Position numbers and translations under genes: made by a program | In this document: positions 35,082 to 45,379 of the stretch, one piece after another | Layout: every line of letters begins with the position of its first letter | Position numbering within the stretch: the stretch's first letter is position 1 | Assembly: GCA_044356305.1 (NCBI GenBank) | Contig: JBIKWM010000005.1 | Coordinates: 62,001-126,000 of the forward strand | Direction of reading: 5' to 3' | DNA length: 64,000 bases | DNA from: JBIKWM01 sp044356305 | GTDB taxonomy: Bacteria; Bacteroidota; Bacteroidia; UBA10329 | Notes under the pieces: model-generated | Told to the model about the DNA's origin: nothing | Database searches by the model: none | What the model saw: the letters and a program-made list of their open reading frames with translations, nothing else

Positions 35082-36131
35082 TCAACCCTGAACACGATTG
35101 GCCAATTGCCCACAGGCTGCATCTATGTCTTTGCCGCGGCTCCTGCGCACGTTGACGATCACCCCACGGTCTGAAAGGCGTTTGCAGAAGGCATCAATTA
35201 CCTCTGATCGGCTTTTCTCGAATTCGCCCCCTTCAATGGGGTTGTACTCAATGACATTGATCTTGCTGGGCACACGTTTCCAGAAAGCGTACAGCTGGTC
35301 GGCATCGGCCTGGGTGTCGTTCACCCCGCTCAGGGCCACATATTCGAGGGTGGGCCGTGTGCCGGTCTCGTTGTAAAAGTGTTGGAGAGCTCCGGCCAGC
35401 ACATCGAGGCTGTTGGTGTCGTTTATTGGCATTATACGGCTGCGCTTGTCATCGTCAGCGGCATGCAGGCTGAGGGCGAGGTTGAATTTGACCTTGTCAT
35501 CGGCAAGCTTCCTGATCATTTTGGCAATGCCGGCCGTGCTGACTGTTATGCGCTGAGGCGACATGCCCAAACCATGTGGAGATGTGATGTGGGCCACGCT
35601 CTCAAGCACATTGCGGTAGTTGAGCAGCGGTTCGCCCATGCCCATGTACACGATGTTGGAAAGGGCGATGCCGTAGCGTTCCTGTGCCTCTCGGGCAATG
35701 ATCACCACTTGGTCGAATATCTCATCGGCACCCAGATTGCGCAGCATCTTCAGCCTACCTGTGGCACAGAACGCGCAGGTGAGGCTGCATCCCACCTGCG
35801 ATGATATACAGGCGGTCATGCGGGTGTCGGTGGGTATGAGCACCCCTTCCACAAAATGGCCATCGTGGGTACGGAACGAGAATTTGACTGTCCCATCCTC
35901 GCTTACCTGCTTCTGGTGGGTGGTGACGGGCCTTATCTCATAGGCCTCAGCCAAGCGCTCGCGGGTGCTGCGTGAGATGTTGGTCATCTCATCAATGCTG
36001 TGGGCGGCTTTCTTCCAAAGCCATTCCTGCACCTGTTTAGCACGGAAAGGCTTCTCGCCCACCTCCACAAGGAAGGCCTTAATTTCGTCAGGCGATGCGG
36101 CCCGCAGGTCGCGCTTTGCAATAGCCTCCAT
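35082..36131 (-). CDS. rlmN: Dual-specificity RNA methyltransferase RlmN
   Basis: 349 residues. A radical-SAM Cys triplet sits in CSLTCAFCATG (C-x3-C-x2-C). The second catalytic Cys of the ping-pong mechanism sits near the end in RGKDIDAACGQLA. GMGEPLLNYRNVLES and LSLHAADDDKRSRIMPIN are SAM- and substrate-binding motifs. It methylates C2 of A2503 in 23S rRNA and A37 of some tRNAs. The gene is monocistronic, with a -7 element almost touching its ATG. Confidence 0.95.
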   Translation of the reverse strand: MEAIAKRDLRAASPDEIKAFLVEVGEKPFRAKQVQEWLWKKAAHSIDEMTNISRSTRERLAEAYEIRPVTTHQKQVSEDGTVKFSFRTHDGHFVEGVLIPTDTRMTACISSQVGCSLTCAFCATGRLKMLRNLGADEIFDQVVIIAREAQERYGIALSNIVYMGMGEPLLNYRNVLESVAHITSPHGLGMSPQRITVSTAGIAKMIRKLADDKVKFNLALSLHAADDDKRSRIMPINDTNSLDVLAGALQHFYNETGTRPTLEYVALSGVNDTQADADQLYAFWKRVPSKINVIEYNPIEGGEFEKSRSEVIDAFCKRLSDRGVIVNVRRSRGKDIDAACGQLANRVQG

Positions 36132-36138
36132 CTCAGCG

Positions 36139-36146
36139 CAAAGATA
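36139..36146 (-). promoter_or_regulatory. -7 promoter element of rlmN
   Basis: On the minus strand it reads TATCTTTG (perfect match), then seven bases, then the rlmN ATG at 36131, predicting a leaderless or nearly leaderless mRNA. The same bases lie just before the TTG start of the divergent amidohydrolase. Confidence 0.5.
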
Positions 36147-36148
36147 CC

Positions 36149-37321
36149 TTGACCCCCACCCGCTTCCTTTCGGCCACTGAGGTTGTGACTGTAGCCTCTG
36201 GCCCTGTGCCCGATGGCGTGATTGTTCTCAGTGCCGATGGCACCGTTATGGATGTACTGAGGCATGATGACCCCAATCTGGGCGGGCGCGAGGTGGAGCA
36301 TCATGACGGTCTTCTTTGTCCTGGTTTCGTGAATGCACACTGCCATCTCGAGCTTTCGCATCTGCATAAGAAAATAGGAACGGGGACCGGTTTGCCTGGG
36401 TTTTTAAAGGAAGTGGTCAAACTGAGAGCAGCAGACAGTGATTCAGTCAACGATGCCATGTTGCAGGCCGATCGGGCCATGTACGAGAGTGGAACGGTGG
36501 CCGTGGGCGATATCAGCAACAACGACACATCGGCTCAGATCAAGGCTCATTCGCCCATTCATTATCACACATACATAGAGGCTTTCGCGTTCACAGCAGC
36601 GCGTGCCCAGCATGCCATACAAGAGGCCATGCGCATAGCAGGTTCATTTACTCAGAATTGCCTCCCGTATTCCATCGTACCCCATGCGCCCTATTCGCTG
36701 CACCCACAGTTACTCAGCTCATTTCTAAAGATTTGGGGCGATGAGCTGAGTCAGCTCACTATCCACAATCAGGAGTGTGCGGCCGAGGACGAGATGTTCC
36801 TTACCGGAAAAGGAGCTTTGATTGATACTTTTATCGGAATGGGCGTGCCGATGGACGAGTTCGTGGCCACGGGATTGCCATCGTTGCGCAGTTATCTGGG
36901 CCAGTTTCCCACCCGTAGCAACGTCACTTTGGTGCACAACACCTACATGGCGCAGCAAGAGCTGCGATGGGCCATGGCTAATCACAGGCGGCTGTTCCTG
37001 TGCGCCTGTCCGCGGGCCAATCTGTACATCGAGGGCCGCGTGCCCGATGTGATGATGTGGATAGATGAGGGTGCCAAAGTGTGCATCGGAACCGATAGCC
37101 TTGCCTCGAACAACAATCTGTCGATGGTTGATGAGATAAATACCCTGATGCGCGAGGTGAGGCAGCTGCGACTTCATCAGGTCTTAGCCATGGCCACGAT
37201 GAACGGAGCCGAGGCATTGGGCCTGGATCAAGAACTCGGGAGCATAGAGAAGGGTAAACGGCCTGGCGTGGTACTAATAAAAAGGACGGGCGAAGTCATT
37301 GACTCCGCCCGTCTTCTCTGA
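36149..37321 (+). CDS. Amidohydrolase, probable aminofutalosine deaminase type
   Basis: 390 residues with a TTG start; no ATG precedes the conserved part. This is a TIM-barrel amidohydrolase: PGFVNAHCHLELSH gives the HxH metal site, with IVPHAPYSLHP, IHNQECAAEDEMF, LVHNTYM and CIGTDSLASNNNLSM supplying further His and Asp ligands. The HCHLELSH variant and overall layout resemble Bacteroidota proteins annotated as aminodeoxyfutalosine deaminase (MqnX). Other deaminases of the SsnA/TrzN group remain possible. The first gene of the window encodes the enzyme for the following step (futalosine hydrolase). The 3' end contains the terminator hairpin of the convergent gene. Confidence 0.78.
   Translation: MTPTRFLSATEVVTVASGPVPDGVIVLSADGTVMDVLRHDDPNLGGREVEHHDGLLCPGFVNAHCHLELSHLHKKIGTGTGLPGFLKEVVKLRAADSDSVNDAMLQADRAMYESGTVAVGDISNNDTSAQIKAHSPIHYHTYIEAFAFTAARAQHAIQEAMRIAGSFTQNCLPYSIVPHAPYSLHPQLLSSFLKIWGDELSQLTIHNQECAAEDEMFLTGKGALIDTFIGMGVPMDEFVATGLPSLRSYLGQFPTRSNVTLVHNTYMAQQELRWAMANHRRLFLCACPRANLYIEGRVPDVMMWIDEGAKVCIGTDSLASNNNLSMVDEINTLMREVRQLRLHQVLAMATMNGAEALGLDQELGSIEKGKRPGVVLIKRTGEVIDSARLL
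37279..37313 (-). terminator. Intrinsic terminator of the DUF4468 gene, inside the convergent coding sequence
   Basis: On the minus strand GACGGGCG pairs with CGCCCGTC, followed by CTTTTTATTA. It lies 26 bases past the stop at 37339 and within the last 15 codons of the plus-strand amidohydrolase, so one stretch is both coding and terminator. Confidence 0.7.
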
Positions 37322-37338
37322 TCATTGTTCAGTATATA

Positions 37339-37899
37339 TCACCAGTCATCCGACTTCTTTGCAGCGGGAGTCTTCATCGCTTTTTTCATCTCAGCGATCA
37401 TCGATGTTATCTCGCCATCCATGTCGGCCAGATAAAGCGCCTTGTTTGTGGCATCGGGGTCGGTGGTATCGAGCCATTTCTCAATGGGTTGATAGCTACT
37501 TGCCTTCACATTAATATCAGTGATCCGGTAACGGTATTTCCCTTCTTTGAAATCGAGGAACATGGTGTATTGGATCACCCCGATGAGACTTGTTGTCTTT
37601 GCGCCCTTGGCATCATGCGCATAATAGCGCATGTTGGCGAAAACCTCCACGGCACCGTTCGCCTCATCATTCTTGCGCAGCTTTCCTGCAAATCCGTTGT
37701 GATAGCCCTTGCCCCATTCCATGAAACGGGCATAAAGGTCTTTTGCTGTGGCACCGCCCACTTCAACCACTTCGTTGTAATTCACCACCTTGCTCTTATC
37801 ATCCATGGGCAGTGAAGGATATCTCACTTCCTTTTTCTGGGCAATGGCCACTGTGGCAAGGGTGGGCACAAGCAGCAGGGTAACGATGTGCTTCATCAT
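37339..37899 (-). CDS. Exported DUF4468-family protein
   Basis: 186 residues with a signal peptide ending AIAQ. The mature region (VVNYNEVVEVGGATAKDLYARFMEWGKGY, then beta strands and YRYRITDINV) fits DUF4468, a TBP-like fold common in exported Bacteroidota proteins of unknown role. The start could be either of the first two Met codons. It is 35 bases downstream of the D,D-carboxypeptidase gene on the same strand. Confidence 0.75.
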   Translation of the reverse strand: MMKHIVTLLLVPTLATVAIAQKKEVRYPSLPMDDKSKVVNYNEVVEVGGATAKDLYARFMEWGKGYHNGFAGKLRKNDEANGAVEVFANMRYYAHDAKGAKTTSLIGVIQYTMFLDFKEGKYRYRITDINVKASSYQPIEKWLDTTDPDATNKALYLADMDGEITSMIAEMKKAMKTPAAKKSDDW

Positions 37900-37934
37900 T
37901 CTTCTTTCAGTTTTTCAGGTTAATCAGGGGCCTG

Positions 37935-38960
37935 TTACTCTTCCGATACATCGGCAGGCACAGGGGTCTCGGCCAGCTCTGCAAGATCCTCGCCAAGTCT
38001 GCCAAGACCTATGCTGTTGTAATAGCTGCTGAGCATCTCGGCCGTCACCGTATTGCGGTCATACTTGGTTGGCGCGCCCAGAATCACGGCCACAAGGCGG
38101 TGATCGCACCGCTTAGAAGTGGCCACAATGCAATAGCCTGCATTGTTCGTGAATCCGGTCTTCAATCCGTCAACATCTGCATTGAACTCGCGAACAAGTC
38201 CGTTTGTGTTGAGGTAGGGCACGCGCACCGTTCCGCTGCACAGCGTATCGGTGCAACGCGATGTGAAGTCGAGGATGCTGTTGAACCGCATCAGCGAACT
38301 GCTCAGGATCAGGATGTCGGCAGCCGAGCTGTGGTTGTCAATACCGCCTACCGTGCGGATAGGCATTCCGGTGCTATTGTAGAAGCGGGTCTTGTCGAGG
38401 CCCATTTCTGCGGCCCGAGTGTTCATCCGCGCCACAAAGAGTGCCTCGCTGCCCGCAATGCCGTGTGCTAAAGTGTAGGCCGCATCATTGCCCGATCTGA
38501 TCATGGCTGCACGCACCAGGTCTTCCATCCGCACTTTGGCCCCGGCCCGCAGGTTGATGCGCGACCCACCTACCAGCGTGGCGGCCTTTGGCACCACAAA
38601 CATGCTGTCCATGTCCAAACGGCCCGATTTCACCTCCTCCATGGCTATCAGCGCCACCATGATCTTTGTGAGCGATGCGATAGCCACCGTGCTATCCATG
38701 TTCTTCTCCCACACTATCCGGTTCTCATTGAGGTCGTAGAGCAGGCCGGCCTTTATCTTATCAGGTGCAGAGACCAGATACTGATTCACATCAATGGTCG
38801 CATTGCACGGGTCCATGTCGCGCTCAAGGGGCGGCACCTCATCATCCTTGAATATGCCGTGATCGGCAACCCCTTGCAGGTCGGCCGGTGCGATGGCCAG
38901 CAGCCCGCTTAGCAGAATGGCCGTGGCTTTGGTCACCAGACCAAGGCTATTCTGGGCCAT
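37935..38960 (-). CDS. D-alanyl-D-alanine carboxypeptidase (PBP5/DacA-type serine peptidase)
   Basis: 341 residues from MAQNSLGLVTKATA. Active-site motifs in order: SLTK (S96, K99), SGN in MIRSGNDAAYTLAHG, and KTG in DGLKTGFTNNAGYCIV. These define the S11 family of low-molecular-weight penicillin-binding proteins, which trim the stem peptide of peptidoglycan. An N-terminal export signal is present. I see no clear C-terminal amphipathic anchor like that of E. coli PBP5. Confidence 0.88.
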   Translation of the reverse strand: MAQNSLGLVTKATAILLSGLLAIAPADLQGVADHGIFKDDEVPPLERDMDPCNATIDVNQYLVSAPDKIKAGLLYDLNENRIVWEKNMDSTVAIASLTKIMVALIAMEEVKSGRLDMDSMFVVPKAATLVGGSRINLRAGAKVRMEDLVRAAMIRSGNDAAYTLAHGIAGSEALFVARMNTRAAEMGLDKTRFYNSTGMPIRTVGGIDNHSSAADILILSSSLMRFNSILDFTSRCTDTLCSGTVRVPYLNTNGLVREFNADVDGLKTGFTNNAGYCIVATSKRCDHRLVAVILGAPTKYDRNTVTAEMLSSYYNSIGLGRLGEDLAELAETPVPADVSEE

Positions 38961-39077
38961 GAGCCCTATTCCAGTTATTTCACCCCCCAGCGACATACCG
39001 GCAATTCTACATGCGATGAACGGCCACACCGTCCATTTATTTTCCAGTTTTCAACGTGTCCATGTGAATGGAGAAGG

Positions 39078-39758
39078 TCAAAGTTCCTCACTAATCAGGA
39101 ATTCAGCAAGCCGAAGGTCGGTCGGGGTGGTTATTTTAACGTTCATTTCATCCCCGGTCACCATGGAAATGGGGTGCCCATGGTGCTCTACCACCGTGGC
39201 ATCGTCCGTATGGTCATCGCCTTTCAAGGCATCGTAGGCGCCTCTGAGCACATCTGCTCTAAAGCACTGAGGTGTCTGGACTGCCCGGTAGGCTGACCTA
39301 TCAACCGCATGATTATCAGACCCACTCACCTTTCTGAGGCTCTGCACTACGGCCACCACGGGCACCGCTGCGCCATCATGTTCAGCAGCAGCCATCACGC
39401 GGTCTATCATAGCGGCTGTGAAGAATGGCCTCACACCATCGTGAATGCCAATGAGGCAATCGGCATCTGACACAGCAGCCAGGGCATTGCGCACAGAGAG
39501 GGTGCGGGTTGTGCCACCGTTCACAAGAAAATGAGGCACTTTGAAGTCGTGGGCAATGACCAGAGACCGCCATTCATCGGCCCAGGCTTCGGGTAGTGCC
39601 AGTACAATTTGTATTTCGGGATCGATGGAGAAGAACCGCCCCAGCGTATGCATGAGCAAGGGGCGCCCGGCCACAGTAAGGAACTGCTTGGGCAGTTGCC
39701 CCCCCATTCGGGTGCCACTGCCGCCCGCCACCACTAGCATCCAGCGCCTCAGAGCCAC
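39078..39758 (-). CDS. ispD: 2-C-methyl-D-erythritol 4-phosphate cytidylyltransferase
   Basis: 226 residues, normal for the family. The N-terminal nucleotide-binding motif is VVAGGSGTRMGGQLPKQFL; later come GGTTRTLSVRNAL, IHDGVRPFFT, RAVQTPQCFRADVLRGAY and TDDATVVEHHGH. It forms CDP-ME in the non-mevalonate isoprenoid pathway. The start is six bases after the floA stop on the same strand, so it is probably in the nfeD-floA unit. Confidence 0.93.
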   Translation of the reverse strand: MALRRWMLVVAGGSGTRMGGQLPKQFLTVAGRPLLMHTLGRFFSIDPEIQIVLALPEAWADEWRSLVIAHDFKVPHFLVNGGTTRTLSVRNALAAVSDADCLIGIHDGVRPFFTAAMIDRVMAAAEHDGAAVPVVAVVQSLRKVSGSDNHAVDRSAYRAVQTPQCFRADVLRGAYDALKGDDHTDDATVVEHHGHPISMVTGDEMNVKITTPTDLRLAEFLISEEL

Positions 39759-39764
39759 CCCCGG

Positions 39765-40745
39765 TCAGTCCTCTTTTCGTTTGGGAAACCCGCTGGGCTT
39801 GGCTATCGACTCGCGCATCTGCGTGTCGGCCTTCATGTTCTCCATACGGTAGTAGTCCATTATGCCCAGATTGCCGCTGCGGAAGGCCTCGGCCATGGCT
39901 TTGGGCACTTCTACCTCTGCCTCTATCACTTTGGCGCGGGCCTCACCGGCCTTGGCTTTCATCTCTTGCTCCAATGCGACCGCCATGGCCCTGCGCTCTT
40001 CGGCCTTGGCCTGCGCTATGTTCTTATCGGCCTCGGCCTGATCTATCTGCAGTTTGGCTCCGATGTTCTGACCGATGTCCACATCTGCAATGTCAATAGA
40101 AAGAATCTCGAACGCGGTGCCCGAATCGAGGCCGCGGCTCAGTACCAGTTTAGAGATGGAATCGGGATTCTCGAGCACGCTCTTGTGCGACTCGGCCGAT
40201 CCGATGCACGACACGACCCCTTCGCCCACTCGGGCAAGGATCGTGTCCTCACCTGCACCGCCAACCAACTGGCGGATGTTGGCCCTTACCGTCACACGGG
40301 CTTTGGCAATGAGCTGTATCCCGTCTTTTGCCACTGCAGTGACAGGCGGGGTGTCAATCACCTTCGGGTTAACACTCATCTGCACAGCCTCGAAAACATC
40401 GCGGCCAGCAAGGTCAATGGCCGTGGCAGCTTTGAAGTCGAGCATGATATTGGCCTTATCGGCCGAAATGAGGGCATTGATCACCTTGTTCACATCGCCC
40501 CCGGCCAGGTAGTGAGCCTCCACTTCATTCAATTTGATGGAAAGACCCGCCTTGGTGGCACTGATCATGGCATTCACGATCACCAATGGTGGCACCTTAC
40601 GGAAACGCATCCCGATAAGGCTGCCTATACCGATAGGCACATTGCTGAACAGGGCCGTGACCCACAGCCCGATGGGCACATAGTAGAAGAACATCCACAG
40701 GACAATAAGTCCGAGAATGGCAAATGCGATGACCGCTATAGGCAT
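39765..40745 (-). CDS. floA: Flotillin-like protein FloA
   Basis: 326 residues. An N-terminal hydrophobic hairpin (about 1-45) is followed by SLIGMRFRKVPP, a PHB/SPFH-like domain (about 60-210) and a coiled coil rich in Ala, Glu and Lys (EADKNIAQAKAEERRAMAVA). This is the FloA/YqfA type, a scaffold of membrane microdomains. It begins 11 bases after the NfeD stop; NfeD-FloA is the usual pairing. Confidence 0.93.
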   Translation of the reverse strand: MPIAVIAFAILGLIVLWMFFYYVPIGLWVTALFSNVPIGIGSLIGMRFRKVPPLVIVNAMISATKAGLSIKLNEVEAHYLAGGDVNKVINALISADKANIMLDFKAATAIDLAGRDVFEAVQMSVNPKVIDTPPVTAVAKDGIQLIAKARVTVRANIRQLVGGAGEDTILARVGEGVVSCIGSAESHKSVLENPDSISKLVLSRGLDSGTAFEILSIDIADVDIGQNIGAKLQIDQAEADKNIAQAKAEERRAMAVALEQEMKAKAGEARAKVIEAEVEVPKAMAEAFRSGNLGIMDYYRMENMKADTQMRESIAKPSGFPKRKED

Positions 40746-40756
40746 GATGATGGGGT

Positions 40757-41089
40757 TTATTGATGGTTGATGATGCGAACTGTGACACGCCCCTGCTCGA
40801 GACGGACGATTTTCAAAGATGTTCCTGCCTCGGTAAAACCGTCACGGCAGGTGACTTCCACTTCTTTATTGTTGAATTCGGCCCGACCTATTGGGTTGAG
40901 CCGGCTGATCGCCTTGCCTTCATCGCCCAAGGAGAGCTTAGCCTCTACCGGTTCCATCCCGGTTCCTTCAATTTTGTCGGGCAGGAATATCCCGCTGAGA
41001 AATTTCGAATCAGAGTATCTGAAAATAATGATGAGGGCCACGATGAAGGCGGCCATCAATACGATCAGGATCATGGCCGCAAGGTACAT
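40757..41089 (-). CDS. NfeD-like OB-fold membrane protein
   Basis: 110 residues: one N-terminal span (about 4-25), a short linker, then an NfeD C-terminal beta-barrel (GDEGKAISRLNPIGRAEFNN, EAGTSLKIVRLEQGRVTVR). It lacks the serine-protease part of long NfeD proteins. It is the first gene of the NfeD-floA-ispD unit and is thought to assist flotillin. Confidence 0.85.
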   Translation of the reverse strand: MYLAAMILIVLMAAFIVALIIIFRYSDSKFLSGIFLPDKIEGTGMEPVEAKLSLGDEGKAISRLNPIGRAEFNNKEVEVTCRDGFTEAGTSLKIVRLEQGRVTVRIINHQ

Positions 41090-41157
41090 TCACTTGCATA
41101 TCGGCTGTGCAGCGGCACCATGATCCCACAGCTACATTCGCACACCACACACAATAC

Positions 41158-42648
<1,491 letters not shown>

Positions 42649-42651
42649 TCA

Positions 42652-43533
42652 TCAACCCCAGTCCAAACCCTTTCGCAACAAATTCAGCGTTTCCTCCTCT
42701 CGGCTGTTTGTCTCAGGCCTGAAATCATACTCCCATGCTGCTAGTGCGGGCAGACTCATCAGGATCGACTCGATGCGGCCGTCTGTCTCCAGGCCGAAGC
42801 GGGTACCCTTGTCGTACACCAGATTGAACTCGACATAACGGCCTCTGCGCAGCAACTGCCATTGCCGTTCATGCTCGGTATGGGTCCGATGGCGGTTGAT
42901 GGACATCAGGTGCCGGTAGGTAGGTGCGAATGTTTTGCCCACATCTGCAACAAAGCTGTGAAGTGCCTCGCAGGTGGCTGTCTCCGGTCCGAGGCGGTCA
43001 AAAAAGATGCCCCCTATGCCGCGCGTCTCCTTGCGATGTGCGATGTAGAAGTAATCATCGGCCCATTGCTTGAAACGCGGATAAAATATTTCGTTATGAT
43101 TGAGACAGGTGGCTCTGAGCTGCTGGTGAAAGTACCGCGCCTGATCTCGCACCACATAATGCGGGGTGAGATCTATTCCGCCACCGAACCACCATCGGTC
43201 ACCTGCCTCGAAATAGCGCACATTCATGTGGATGATGGGCACATGCGGGCTGTTGGGGTGCATGACGATGCTCACCCCGGTGGCGAAGAAATCGGGTGCG
43301 GGAAGTTCAAGTGCCTTTTGAATGGCTGGGCTGAGAGAGCCATGCACCTCAGAGAAGTTGACCCCGCCCTTCTCAATCACATCCCCGCCTGTAAGTATCC
43401 GTGTTCGCCCGCCACCGCCACCGGGCCTTTCCCACAGATCTTCTTTGAATCGGCCTTTGCCGTCCTCGGCCTCCAATTGGCCACAGATGTCATCCTGCAA
43501 AAGGCGGAAGCCCGAGCTGATCTTTTCTCGCAT
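42652..43533 (-). CDS. hemF: Oxygen-dependent coproporphyrinogen III oxidase
   Basis: 293 residues. Characteristic segments: WERPGGGGGRTRIL, NFSEVHGSLSP, NPHxPI-like SPHVPIIHMNVR, WWFGGGIDLTPHYV, GIGGIFFD, RRGRYVEFNLVYDKGTRFGL and ESILMSLPALAAWEYDF. It converts coproporphyrinogen III to protoporphyrinogen IX with O2 in haem synthesis. It begins three bases after the stop of the LysM protein gene, so the two are an operon. Confidence 0.95.
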   Translation of the reverse strand: MREKISSGFRLLQDDICGQLEAEDGKGRFKEDLWERPGGGGGRTRILTGGDVIEKGGVNFSEVHGSLSPAIQKALELPAPDFFATGVSIVMHPNSPHVPIIHMNVRYFEAGDRWWFGGGIDLTPHYVVRDQARYFHQQLRATCLNHNEIFYPRFKQWADDYFYIAHRKETRGIGGIFFDRLGPETATCEALHSFVADVGKTFAPTYRHLMSINRHRTHTEHERQWQLLRRGRYVEFNLVYDKGTRFGLETDGRIESILMSLPALAAWEYDFRPETNSREEETLNLLRKGLDWG

Positions 43534-43536
43534 TCT

Positions 43537-45225
43537 TCAGTCCACCTTCACTAGCCGCATGTCATTGAACCGTACCACGTGGGCATCAGTATTCTCCATG
43601 CCGCCATTTGGCAGCTGTGCCCAGCGAAATTCCTGCTGTATCCCCCGCCACGACACACCATCAAGTGCTTTTGTCCCTTCAGCACGGATGCGCCTGGCCT
43701 GTGGCGCCAGGTGCATCATCAGGTCAAAACCACGATAGGTAAGGTCAGATGGTTCGGTGGAATAGCGTTGAGCGCAAAGCTCCATAAGTCGCTTGACCCC
43801 GGCCCGGTTGCGGTCCACAAAGTCGTTGGATGCGTACGTGCACCTCATCTTGTCGAGATAGTACATGTCCACATTCTTGAACTGCAGCCAGGTATCGGGC
43901 ACGTACATCACTATTCGGTAGTCCTCGTACCAGCGGTGCATCTCGCGCAGCAGGCTTGCCACCCGTGCCTGGTCATTGGTCAGCATGACCAGATGATTCA
44001 CCTCTGTCCGCGAAAGCACTGATTTGAGACTGTCTCTTGTTGATTTTGCCAGATTGACCTGTGGCAAAGTGAATGGCTTGGTACGGGCCACAGCATCGGT
44101 GCCCTGTTTGAAACGCCACATCAGGTATTGGTCCTCTGTGCGGCCGTAATGGATAATGAAACCGGCCCTGATGGTGTCGATGCCGGCCATGTAGCGGCCC
44201 AGTTCAACCGTAAGGCGGTCGTGCGAGGTCATACCTTTAACCACCAGACCATTGTCCTTCGCAACGTCCTTGCCCTGTACGGTGGGCGAAACAATGGCGA
44301 TGTTCTTCTCGAGTGCCTTGGCAGCCGCCACCTTGAACTCATCAGAGAAAAGCGGACCGATGATGAGGTCGACCCCATTGAGGCTGCCATTGTTGAACAG
44401 ATGCTCAATGACCGATGGGCTCCGTTCGGTGTCAAATACCTTGAGCGACAGTCTCATTCCCTGTCCTGCCAACGAGTCGATGGCCATAAGGGCCCCTTCG
44501 AGGAACTCCACGGCCGGGAGGCTGCGCTTGCTTATCTGAGGTTCGAGTCCCGGCCACCATTTCTCTCTGAGCGTGTCATTTTCCTCCAACTGTAGCGGCA
44601 AGAGCAACGCGATGTGCACGGAGTCGCTCAGGGCACCAGGGGCTGCCATTACGGGCTTTAGCGAACTGCTGCCAGCCGAAAGGGCCTGCTGGTCGGCCAC
44701 CGATGGTTGGGCAGGGCTGCCATCAAGGGCCACACCGTCTTTGCCGCTCACATCGGTCATTCGCTTCACAGGAATGCGTATTACCATGCCCTGCTTCAGG
44801 CCGTCTTTAAGCTCGGGGTTCAGTTCTACCAGATCGGTCACAGCCACGCCATGCTCCTTGGCTATGGAGTACAGGGTCATCTTGGGCGGAACGGTGTAAA
44901 GCAGATGGCGGCCATCGCTGCGCAGCGGCTCGGTGGTGCCACCGGTATTGGCCGCTGAGGCTTTTGGATCTTTCGGGATGAGGATATACTGGCCGGGTTG
45001 AATGCCGTCCATGATGCCCGGATTGGCAAAGGCCAGTTGGCTCATTTGCACCCCATACGCCTTTGAAATGGCATATAGGGTCTGCTTGGACGCAACGCGG
45101 TGCACGAAGAATGATTCTCCATCCTTGGTCACAGAGCTATCTGACCGAACCACCTCTTCCTGCGCCAATGCACTGAAAGAGAGGGAGACAAGGAGGGAGA
45201 TGAAGAGCGGATACCGACCTGACAT
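43537..45225 (-). CDS. LysM and periplasmic-binding-fold (PBP1-like) envelope protein
   Basis: 562 residues from MSGRYPLFISLLVS, with a signal peptide ending ALAQ. Two LysM domains occupy about 40-85 (HRVASKQTLYAISKAYGV) and 105-150 (YTVPPKMTLYSIAKEHGV), giving peptidoglycan binding. After a Ser/Ala/Pro linker, the rest (about 205-545) resembles the type I periplasmic binding fold of Leu/Ile/Val-binding and LpoA-like proteins (HIALLLPLQLEEND, GVDLIIGPLFSDE, IAIVSPTVQG). No transporter genes are nearby, so a peptidoglycan-associated role is more likely than uptake. It is the first gene of the unit with hemF. Confidence 0.85.
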   Translation of the reverse strand: MSGRYPLFISLLVSLSFSALAQEEVVRSDSSVTKDGESFFVHRVASKQTLYAISKAYGVQMSQLAFANPGIMDGIQPGQYILIPKDPKASAANTGGTTEPLRSDGRHLLYTVPPKMTLYSIAKEHGVAVTDLVELNPELKDGLKQGMVIRIPVKRMTDVSGKDGVALDGSPAQPSVADQQALSAGSSSLKPVMAAPGALSDSVHIALLLPLQLEENDTLREKWWPGLEPQISKRSLPAVEFLEGALMAIDSLAGQGMRLSLKVFDTERSPSVIEHLFNNGSLNGVDLIIGPLFSDEFKVAAAKALEKNIAIVSPTVQGKDVAKDNGLVVKGMTSHDRLTVELGRYMAGIDTIRAGFIIHYGRTEDQYLMWRFKQGTDAVARTKPFTLPQVNLAKSTRDSLKSVLSRTEVNHLVMLTNDQARVASLLREMHRWYEDYRIVMYVPDTWLQFKNVDMYYLDKMRCTYASNDFVDRNRAGVKRLMELCAQRYSTEPSDLTYRGFDLMMHLAPQARRIRAEGTKALDGVSWRGIQQEFRWAQLPNGGMENTDAHVVRFNDMRLVKVD

Positions 45226-45379
45226 AGAGGGTCGCAAGTTAGGCAGGCACATGACGCAAGGTTCGCGCCATATCATGGCAGGGAAAGAACAGATTCTCCG
45301 GTTCATTCATTTCAATACCGGTATGATCGCGTAGGTTTAATTCGAAAGTCGTAAAGTAGCGGTCATAATAATTCATCCC

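Noticed and set aside
44128..44595. Plus-strand open frames opposite the LysM/binding protein, and similar long antisense frames elsewhere (for example 22656-24050 opposite feoB)
   Set aside because: They mirror GC-rich coding genes in the opposite frame and have His/Arg/Gly-biased shadow composition without motifs.
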